Positions 1 to 7,438 of a DNA stretch of 10,051 bases are shown here, in pieces. This DNA is from Isotricha intestinalis (taxonomy: Eukaryota; Ciliophora; Litostomatea; Vestibuliferida; Isotrichidae). The notes beneath the pieces were generated by a model that made no database searches, was not told where the DNA came from, and saw nothing but the letters and a program-made list of their open reading frames with translations. The first letter of the stretch is position 1, and each line of letters begins with the position of its first letter. The translations under genes and the position numbers were made by a program. The stretch is from contig JAJJLU010004714.1 of the NCBI GenBank assembly GCA_023807065.1, forward strand, positions 1 through 10,051, written 5' to 3'.

Positions 1-525
1 AATAATAATAATCTTTTAGAAAGTTTACAAAGTAAAAATTCAGATATATTATTTGAATCATTTAGTATATCAAATTTAGATAAAGGAAATAATTCATTAA
101 TAATAGATTATTATCAAATTGCAAAAAATATTTTTGAAATATTAAATGAAATAAGATGTGATCCAATTGAAAAAGGAAAAGAATATAATTTAAATTTTGA
201 AAATTATTTTCATGGAGATATTATTTTATGGAATAAAAAAATTTATTTATGTTGTTGAAGTTATTTAATGGAAATTGAACAAGGAATAAAAAAAACTGAA
301 ATTTCTACAAATGATAAAATAAATGAAAAATTAAATGGAAAATATAATTTAACAGAATTTTCAATTGAAAGTTTAGGAAAACCTTCTTTTATTATTCAAA
401 AATTATTTAATGAAAATAAACAATGGTGGAATAAATTAATTTGTGATAATTATACTTCTGGAGCAATTTGTTGTTTTCCTTTTAAAAATGGAAAAAATAT
501 GAAATCTTTAATTTATTTAGTTTAA
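1..525 (+). CDS. C-terminal part of an unknown protein, with in-frame TGA
   Basis: The frame is open from the first base of the window to TAA at 523-525 (174 residues), so the 5' end lies outside. It contains a single in-frame TGA at 256-258 (residue 86). Both sides look equally coding: upstream runs IILWNKKIYLCC and downstream runs SYLMEIEQGIKK, with the same codon style and no frame change. Reading TGA as tryptophan gives one continuous protein. Under the standard code only an 85-residue ORF starting at 268 would remain. The C-terminal half has clustered Trp/Cys (QWWNKLICDNY, GAICCFPF) and looks like a folded, mildly hydrophobic domain. No signal peptide or confident membrane helix is visible in this part. 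I do not recognise the family and assign no function. Coding confidence is good; identity is unknown. Confidence 0.7.
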
Positions 526-529
526 AAAC

Positions 530-544
530 AATAATAATAATAAA
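530..544. repeat. Short (AAT)n microsatellite just after the first gene
   Basis: Four to five perfect ATA/AAT units lie directly 3' of the TAA at 523-525. A similar run of AAT opens the window at 1-12, where it encodes Asn. Such runs are expected in DNA this AT-rich. The remainder of the spacer to 670 is almost pure A/T and shows no ORF, RNA gene or recognisable motif. Confidence 0.5.
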
Positions 545-670
545 ATTGTATAAATAAATAATTGATTTATATAAATAATTTTTTAATATATTTGAAATAA
601 AAAAAATAATACTCTTATAAATATTATATTTAATAATTAAGAATAAGTTTTTAACTTGAATTAATTATTT

Positions 671-778
671 TTATCCATTTTTTAATTCTTCAAATTCATT
701 TTGATATTCATTTATTTTTATCATATCATCTGAATTAATATTTTCAATAATTTCAGGTTTCATATTAGTAAATATTTG
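671..778 (-). pseudogene. Coding-like remnant: C-terminal 35 residues of an unknown protein
   Basis: On the minus strand a frame runs from 778 down to TAA at 673-671. The peptide is about 35 residues, with Met at 763 (MKPEIIENINS... ...EFEELKNG). Its Glu/Asp/Asn pattern and codon use match the real genes nearby, and the surrounding spacer lacks this. An in-frame TAA at 781-779 closes it upstream. Immediately beyond, the other strand starts to encode a kinase fragment. I read this as the 3' end of a gene whose 5' part was removed at a junction near 780-800. It is short, so chance cannot be excluded, and no family is recognised. Confidence 0.35.
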
Positions 779-799
779 TTAAAAATTAATAGTTAAATC

Positions 800-1562
800 A
801 TGATTAGAAATATTAACTGGGATGAATTAAAAACAATTAATAATAAATAATTAGATGATTTAATTAAAAAAATGTTAATTAAAAATATTAATGAAAGAAT
901 TTCATGGGAAGAATATTTTGACCATCCTTTCTTTAAATCAATTTTACCTATTTTATAATGTAAAAAATATTTAAAAGATTTTATTAGTTATTGTTCTATA
1001 TGTAAATGTAATGTTTGTTTAACTTGTTATCAAGAACATTCTTCTAAAATACATAAAATAATTATATTTAATGAAATTGGATTTTCTGAAAGAAAAAAAA
1101 GAAGAAGGTGAAGAAAATAAAAAAGAAGAAGAAGAAGGAGAAGAAAATATAAAAGACGGTGAAGAAGGAGAAGAAAATAAAAATGAAGGTGAAGAAGGCG
1201 AAGAAGGAGAAGAAAAAAAAGAAGAAGAATAAAAAAAATTTAATATAAATTTAACTTCAGATTCAAATAGAGAAAATTCTTCAAGTTTAATATCTCCAAA
1301 AGAAAAAGATGAAAAAGAAGAAAAAGAAGAAGAAGAAGATGATTTTATAACAGAATTTCATTTATTTCAAATAAAAGTAGAACAATTTATAAAAAATCCA
1401 AATGATTTCAAAGATTATATTATTGAAGTTCAAACTGATGTTCATCCTCCTAAATTTTTATCTTTAGAAAGAATTGCAGAATTATTTTATCAAGATGAAA
1501 TAATAGAAAAAGAAGAAGAGAATAAGAATAGTGATGATAGAAGTTTTGATGAAGAAAATTAA
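800..1562 (+). pseudogene. Protein kinase C-terminal lobe + B-box zinc finger + acidic tail, decayed
   Basis: Translation from about 800 gives the last part of a Ser/Thr kinase domain: NINWDELK, then LDDLIKKMLIKN, then ERISWEEYFDHPFF (the conserved subdomain XI arginine and 'hot spot helix'). The ATP-binding lobe, catalytic loop and DFG are absent. Next comes a B-box type 2 zinc finger at 959-1054 with exact spacing C-x2-Y-x7-C-x2-C-x4-C-x2-C-x3-H-x4-H. The second ligand, normally His, is Tyr (TAT; one C-to-T change from CAT). A Glu-rich stretch and a short C-terminal region (FHLFQIKVEQFIKN, LSLERIAELFYQDE) follow, ending at TAA 1560-1562. In-frame TAA codons occur at 848-850, 956-958 and 1230-1232. 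A one-base surplus in the A8 run at 1093-1100 changes the frame. The missing lobe, three nonsense codons, a frameshift and the lost zinc ligand together indicate a pseudogene. An intact parent would be a kinase with a B-box. A UAA-sense reading is the alternative, and less likely. Confidence 0.72.
1101..1345 (+). repeat. GAA-rich low-complexity tract coding poly-Glu/Lys/Gly
   Basis: Two blocks (about 1101-1229 and 1300-1340) are degenerate GAA/GGA/AAA triplets. In the kinase-relic frame they encode GEEG- and KEEE-type repeats. Between them lies a short Ser/Asn-rich stretch. This is an acidic linker inside the pseudogene, prone to triplet slippage. The number of repeats is likely to vary between copies. 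Confidence 0.75.
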
Positions 1563-3599
1563 GAAATGAATATTAAATTAAGTTTAAATGTACAATATGA
1601 ATTTTTTGAAAACCAAATTAAAAAACTCAAAAAAAACAAAATAAAAAAACCACTCATTTTAAAAAAAATATATAAAATTAATTCAACAAATTCATTTCTA
1701 TTTTTATTAAACTTTTCATAATCTAATAAATTTTCAGTTTTCTTTTTCAAATTAGCCATATCTCTCATATCTTCTAATTCTTGATAAAACTTCATTTGTT
1801 TAACATTCATATCTCTATAATTTTGTATTCTTTTCCATTTTTCAATTTTTTTCAAATGTTCTTTTTCTTTTTCTTGTAAAATATAATGAGTAATAGCATT
1901 AGATCCAATAACAGAAAATCTATCTTTTTCATTTAAATGAGAACTTCCTTTTGGATCTTGATTAATCATATAAAAGTATTTTTATGAACTGGATTTGCAT
2001 TAAATCTTGTTTTTGCTTTTAATTGACTAATTAATGAAGGATGTGCAGAAAAACTTTCTTCAACTTTATTTAATTCTTGAAAACATTTAAAATGATCTTT
2101 AAAAGTTTGATTTACAAATCTTGTTGATGGTTGTGTATTTATTACTTTTTGTAAATTTTTTTCTATTTCTTTTTGTTCTTCTTTTATTCTGATTTTTTTA
2201 TCTAAAATTTGTTTAAAAATATCTTTTTTTAATTCTTCTTTTCTTCTTTGTTCTTCTAATAATTTAAAATCATATTCTTTTAATTGATTTTTATTTTCAT
2301 TTACTTTATTTTCAATATCTTGAATATGTCTATTTTTAAAAGAAGAAAAATTATTTTCTTCAACATTTTTTAAACAATCATCAACAAATTTTCCTATATT
2401 CATAAATTCAGGATTATCATTAATAATATAATTATTAAAAATAGCATCAATTAAATTATCTCTAGTATATCTTTCAGTTAAATTAAATTTTTCTAAAATT
2501 TTTTTAAAATTTTCTTTAGTACAAATATCACCATTAATTCCTTCTTCACGAATAAATCTTTCTAAAAGTGGAATTCTAGTATGAAAATGATCCATAATAT
2601 ATTTTAAATCATCAGTCTTTAACATTTCAATAATATTCATTTTCATATTTTTTTTTAAATTCTCAGTTTCAGCTCCTTCATCAAATAATTTCTCATCTTT
2701 AAATTTTAAAGCTTTTAAATTTACTTTTAATTCAATATTATCATTAAAAATTAAATGCATAAATTCTTCCATATTTAAAGTCTCAGTTTCTCTTTTATTA
2801 GAAGATGCAATTAAAGCTCTTGTTTCATTATAATTAATAGGAATAGAAAAAGCATTAATCATTTCATGAGCATCATAAACGGAAATTTCACCTGAAATTG
2901 AATGATCCCATTCTTTAAAAATTTTCCTAAAATTTGTTCTATTTGCATAACGTCTTCTTAAAGCTAAACGTATTTCTTGTAATTTTTTAATATCAACTTT
3001 ACCTTCTAAAGTCTCTTCTGCTTCAATATTAACTAATTGTGTTTCTTGATAAGCTTCTTTATTTTTTTCTCTTTTATCTCTATCAATTTTTTCTTTTAAT
3101 TTTAATTTTTCTATTCTTTTCTGTTCCATTAAATCTCTTCTTTTTTTTTTTCTTTCTTTTCTATATTTATTTATATCTGATATCATCATTGAATCACCTG
3201 TAAAACCATCTTTACCAACGTAACTTTCATCAAGTTGAGCAAATCTTTCTACGTTAAATTGACTTATTGTATATGGTTTTATGTTATTTTTTTTGTAATA
3301 TTGTTCCATTGGATATTCTTTTGGATTTGGTGAAGAATGGATTATATTTTTTAATTTGGAATTTGGAGATATTGAAAATATTTTTTTTAATTGAGTATAA
3401 TCAGAATATTTATAATTTTTACATTATACATCTCAATAGTACAATTATAAGTTTTATATAAGTATTGATTAATTATTGTATTATGCGAGGCAAAATTTAA
3501 AGAATTTTTTTTTTGAATTTTATTTAATATTTTAAACATTTTTATCTTTTTTTTCCCATTTAATTTCTTGAATTTCTCAATGTTTTTTACATTAAACAT
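1559..3599 (-). CDS. EF-hand, coiled-coil protein, probably ciliary/cytoskeletal; split by two -1 frameshifts
   Basis: Three minus-strand pieces form one gene of about 680 residues. Piece 1 starts at ATG 3599 and runs to about 3421 (ends ...TIEMYNVK). One added base in the T5 run at 3416-3420 continues it as NYKYSDYTQLKKIF... into piece 2 (Met at 3309, 447 residues). Piece 2 ends ...NPVHKNTF at the A4 run 1972-1975, where one added base leads into piece 3 (INQDPKGSSHLNEKDRF). Piece 2 holds a basic coiled coil (its residues 48-88). An EF-hand follows with loop D-H-S-I-S-G-E-I-S-V-Y-D at 135-146, which has usable calcium ligands. A second loop near 169-181 is degenerate and lacks the central Gly. 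A second coiled coil lies at about 340-395. No signal peptide or membrane helix is seen in the main body. The architecture resembles EF-hand/coiled-coil axonemal proteins of ciliates; that role is inferred. The hydrophobic tail downstream of 1665 is doubtful: one extra T in the T8 run there would stop the protein at once. Confidence 0.75.
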
Positions 3600-3659
3600 G
3601 ATTTTAATAATTAATTATATTTAAAAAATATATCATCTAAATTACCCTATATTAATCAA
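3600..3659. promoter_or_regulatory. 60-nt divergent intergenic region
   Basis: This spacer separates the ATG of the EF-hand gene (3599, minus) from the ATG of the propeller-like gene (3660, plus). Both promoters and 5' leaders must lie in these 60 nt or overlap the coding regions. The sequence is nearly all A/T apart from an ACCC near 3642-3645. No consensus element can be named. Confidence 0.35.
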
Positions 3660-4454
3660 ATGAATCAAAAACAAAATATATTCAGTTTAACAAAATTAAA
3701 ACCAAAAATATATTAATTTAAAAAAGCTAAAAAAAAAAAATCCAAAAAAATTATTTAAAACAAATATAAAAAATATTTAATTGTAGGAGAAAATTCCTTT
3801 AGATTTAAAGGTAAAATAGATTTGTCTACAAAAATAAAAAGAAATGAAATAATAATTAATAAAATATCCTTATTCCCTAATAAAAAAGATCTAATTGCTT
3901 TTAATCAATATGGAAATATTATAATATTAAAATATAATAATGGAAATTATATAATAGATGAAAGTTCATTTGAAGTCAATAATTATATTCAAAATGCAAT
4001 TCTTTTAAAAGATATAATTGTTATTATTTCAAGAACACCAAATAAATCAATAAAATTTTATAAATTAAATATAAATTCATATGTTTGTGTTAATGAAATA
4101 AAAGATATTTCTTGTTCATCATTAAGTCATGCTGTTACAGAATATCAGGATAATTATTTTTTAGTTGTAGGTTCATCATTATCATTGTTTGATATAAATA
4201 ATTATCAAATTATAAAACAATTTCCAATTGGATTATTTACAAGTATTTATTTTTGTAATAATTCTGATATTTTATTAGGTGGAATTGAAACTTTTGAACA
4301 AGGGAGAATTGTTAATAATGAATATAATAAAATAAGTAAAATAGTATTTAAAGAAAACAGTACAATTAAAATAACATTTTTATTCGAAACTGAAAATGGA
4401 AGAATTGTAATTGGAAATGAAATAGGTTGTATAAGGTTATATTATTGAGAATAA
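3660..4454 (+). CDS. Small beta-propeller (WD40-like) protein, two exons
   Basis: The long open stretch after 3787 contains no internal Met, so its true start must be upstream. ATG at 3660 is in the same frame but separated by TAA at 3714 and 3756. Removing a GT-AG intron (3685-3786) joins ATATTCA to GAGAAAATTCC in phase. This gives a protein beginning MNQKQNIFRENSFRF, about 230 residues long. The rest is repetitive beta-strand sequence with loops such as LIAFNQYGNIIILKY, NYFLVVGSSLSLFD and NGRIVIGNEIGCIRLYY. It reads like four or five blades of a WD40-type propeller, without clear WD dipeptides. Seven blades would need more sequence, so it may be a partial propeller or one that pairs with another. 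It ends TGA (4446-4448), GAA, TAA (4452-4454); if UGA is Trp the last residues are Trp-Glu. The partner and function are unknown. Confidence 0.7.
3685..3786 (+). other. 102-nt GT-AG spliceosomal intron
   Basis: It begins GTTTAAC and ends TTTAATTGTAG, is almost entirely A/T, and contains in-frame TAA codons. It is in phase 1, and splicing restores an uninterrupted frame from ATG 3660. A TATTAAT-like branch-site candidate lies near 3711-3717. It is the only intron in the window supported on all these counts. Confidence 0.65.
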
Positions 4455-4611
4455 AATTTACAAATATTAATTATGTTGTTAAATAAAAATATATAATAAT
4501 AATTTATTACCCAAAATAAAATTAATACTTATTAAAAAAACAAACATTAAAATAGGAAAAATTATTTATAATAAATCATAATTCTTCTATTTTTTGTAAA
4601 CAAAAAAAATT

Positions 4612-6270
4612 TTATCATCTAAAAGATGCAATTCTCCTTCTAATTTCTAATCTAATAAAATCAGCAAAATTTACTTCCATTTCTTCTTCACCACTTGAAT
4701 TAGTATCTTCATTATATTTATCATGAAATTGAATACTTTTCTTTTTCCTATATTCATAAACCCAAGCAAAAATAAGAAAAAAAACTGAAAAAAAAACCCA
4801 CCAAAATCCAACTCTCATTCCCCAAATAAAACCTTGTTTTTCATTATTAAAGCAATCCATAATAAATCCAGTTAAAAATGGTGATAAAAAATAACCTCCT
4901 AAATTAAAAATTAATTGACTTAAACTATTAGAAGTAGCTTGATCTTCATTTTTAATTGTACTAATCATAATCCCAGTAGCAATTGGAACAATAGCAGCAC
5001 CAAAAAATAAAAAAGCCCATAATAAAATACTAATATAAACAAATGAAAAAATAAATCCTAAAGGAAAAGCAAAAATAAAAGCAATTAAACCAAAAGCAAC
5101 ACACATTTGAATTGCTTTATAAGTATTTTTTCCTTTATATCCTCCATAATTATCTGATAATGTTCCTCCTATTAAAATACCTGATAAAGGTGCAGTTATT
5201 GTTGTAAATGAAAATACTGAAACTACTATTAAAGGATTTGCTCCTATTATTTCTATTAAATATGCTGTCATCCAAAATTGAATGTTTGTTACTATAAAAT
5301 ATATTGTACATAAACCAAAAGTCATTGATAAATATATTGGATTTGATAATATGTTTATTGATTGTTTTATATATTTTGAACAGTTTAATTCTGAATTAGA
5401 ATTGAATTTTTGATAATTTTTTATTTGCTTTTTATTTATGTTTTTTTTTTTTTCATTTTCTTTTCTTTCTTCTGATATTTTTTCTTCTTCTTCTTCTTCT
5501 ACTTCTTTTAACATATTTTCATTACTTGCATATATATGATTATGAATATATTGTGCTCTTTCTGAATTATAAATATCACTTTTTATTTTTCTACTATTTT
5601 TACTTTCTATAGTAATATTAATTGGATTTTTTAAATTTTTTTGTGAATTATATCTATTTAATCTTGCTTCAATTTCTTCTTCAATACTATGATAATGAAT
5701 ACTAATATAACTATCATCTTCAAGAAATAAAAGAATAGCAATAGGAATGAGAAAAATTCCTTGAATTTGAATTGCAAGTCTCCAATTAAAATATTCATAT
5801 AAAAAATTAATAACAATCCCACTAACAATATATCCACCAATCATTCCAAAAATAGTAGTTGCATGTAATATTCCTAACCAAGTAGTACCTTTATCTTTAG
5901 GAGAATAATTATTAACCCAAACAGGACCATAAATAACAACAAATGATTCAGTAACTCCCATAAAAAATCTAGTTGAAAATAATATAATTTTATCAAATGA
6001 AAGTGAAAATATAAAACAACATAATGAATTTAATAATAAAACAAATGCACAAACATCTTTTGCTCCAAATTTAGAAATTATTGGTGAAACAAATAATGAT
6101 GCAGTTGATAATCCTAAATATACTAATGAACCTAATAATGCTTGTTCTTTATAATCGAAATTTATTTCCTTTTCAATTTCTAATAAACTAGCTGGAATTA
6201 CTCCTGTATCATAATTTAAAAGAAGATTTGATAAAAGGAATATTATGAAAATTTTTGTATTTTTTTCCAT
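4612..6270 (-). CDS. Major facilitator superfamily transporter, Spinster-like
   Basis: A polytopic membrane carrier of about 552 residues. The Met at 6270 is chosen because family members start just before helix 1 (MEKNTKIFIIFLL). An in-frame ATG at 6342 would add 24 residues. Helix 1 is followed by NYDTGVIPASL. The helix 2-3 loop (ISKFGAKD) is the degenerate first MFS signature. Helices 4-5 carry the RFFMGVTESF and YSPKDKGTTWLG motifs seen in Spinster-type carriers, then glycine-rich FGMIGGYIVSG. A long acidic, Asn/Lys-rich cytoplasmic loop (about residues 185-300, with seven consecutive Asp/Glu-type residues near 257) separates two six-helix halves. The second half has the mirrored motif GGTLSDNYGG (368-377). 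Spinster relatives move lipids or small organic solutes, usually at endolysosomal or plasma membranes; the substrate here is not predictable. The gene ends AGA-TGA-TAA, so under UGA=Trp it gains one Trp and stops at 4614-4612. Confidence 0.85.
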
Positions 6271-6485
6271 AATTTTTGAAATTAAATAATAAAAAAATCT
6301 AAAATATGTAATATAAATCATAATCTTTTTTGTTCTTATCAATAAAATAAATTATATTTTTTTCTTAAAATTAATGAAATAAAAATAAATTTATTAGTAT
6401 CAATAAATTATAAATATTTTTCTTTTTTTTATATAAATTAATTTAAAAAAAATATATATAAACAATTATCAAATTTTAAATTATT

Positions 6486-7401
6486 CTACCCTAAACTAAA
6501 TTGACTATAATTCTTATAATAACTTTTTCTTCCTTTGTTTAAATTTTGAGAATAACCATCAATTAGAGCAATTTGAGATTCAGATTTTTTATTATTAATT
6601 TTATCAATTTTTTGTCTTAAATTTGAAGTATTAAAATAATTTTTATTTCTTTTATTCCAATTATCATTATAATAATAATTATTTATTTCATTTTTATTGT
6701 TATTTTTATTATTATAATTTTTAGTCATTGAATTAGGAAGACAAGAAACATTTGATTTAAAATCACCTTCAACTTTAAGAGCAAAACTAGGATACATTAA
6801 TTTTATTTTCGGTTTATCTATAATTGATTTATCATCATTAATATCATTTTTATTTCTTTTAACTCCACCAAGGTAAATTAACAATTTGAGTTGTTGTTTT
6901 ATAATGAGTAAATAATCCATTTTTTAATTGTCTTTTTTTTGAATATGGATCTTCATAAAAATCATAATTATAATTCACATTTAAATTTTCGCTTAAATCA
7001 TTATTATCAATTGAAAAATTATTTCTATATAATCTAAAATTAGAGGCTCTTTTTTTTGATGGAAATAATTTAAAATCTGTCAATGTTGCATATTTAAAAT
7101 AATTTGAACTATTATTATTATTATAATTATAGGAATTTAAATTAAAAGATGATTTACTTTTTTGAATATATTTATCTTCTGGTGCAAAAAGTGGATTTAT
7201 TGTTCTTTTTGTATTTGGTTGTGGAAATAAATGTTTACTTCTAAATTTATTTATTTCACCACTTTCATGAGGAATAAATTTTTTTTTTCCTTTTCCATCT
7301 AATTCATATGATATTATTTCATTTGGAGGTTTTTGATATTCCCAATATTTTCTTTCTTTATTTGATAAGGAATAACATATAATTATAATATCAAATGACA
7401 T
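6486..7401 (-). CDS. Asn/Lys/Tyr-rich unknown protein, split by one frameshift
   Basis: Two overlapping minus-strand frames make one gene of about 305 residues. The first runs from ATG 7401 to ...THYKTTTQIVNLPWWS, then a TAA at 6861-6859. Skipping one T of the TT at 6871-6870 changes the ending to VNLPGGVKRNKNDINDDK and continues to TAG at 6488-6486 (...YSQFSLG). The repaired LPGG turn and uniform composition on both sides argue for a single gene. The protein is basic and polar, full of Asn/Tyr runs, with no membrane helix, signal peptide or known catalytic motif. It looks like a largely disordered structural or cytoskeleton-associated protein. The first dozen residues (MSFDIIIICYSL) overlap the opposite strand's glutathione synthetase frame and may not be native, so the true N-terminus may be missing. 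Family not recognised. Confidence 0.6.
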
Positions 7402-7438
7402 AATTCGTTTTTTTACAAAAATATATTATTTAAGAGAT

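Noticed and set aside
526..670. Possible RNA gene or origin in the AT-rich spacers (526-670, 4455-4611, 6271-6485)
   Set aside because: No tRNA arms, no GC-containing stems and no repeated boxes are visible; the sequence is near-pure A/T as in ordinary spacers of such genomes.
848..1232. In-frame TAA codons in the kinase relic read as Gln or Glu (ciliate-type UAR reassignment)
   Set aside because: Gln and Glu could fit each position, but the long intact genes (over 1,000 codons in the EF-hand and MFS genes) contain no in-frame TAA and use CAA/GAA. The same relic also has a frameshift, a lost zinc ligand and a missing kinase lobe, so decay explains it better.
1101..1345. GAA repeats as a CRISPR array or satellite
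   Set aside because: The units are imperfect triplets encoding a Glu-rich linker. There are no spacers and no conserved long repeat.
3267..3461. 64-residue plus-strand ORF, Phe/Ile/Tyr-rich
   Set aside because: It lies entirely antisense to the EF-hand gene. Its composition is what a complemented Asn/Lys-rich gene gives, and it has no recognisable features.
3714..3758. TAA codons at 3714 and 3756 as sense codons in the propeller-like gene
   Set aside because: A GT-AG intron removes both, stays in phase, and supplies a proper ATG start.
5658..5840. 60-residue minus-strand ORF of hydrophobic residues
   Set aside because: It is an alternative frame within the MFS transporter's coding region; the transporter frame carries the family motifs.
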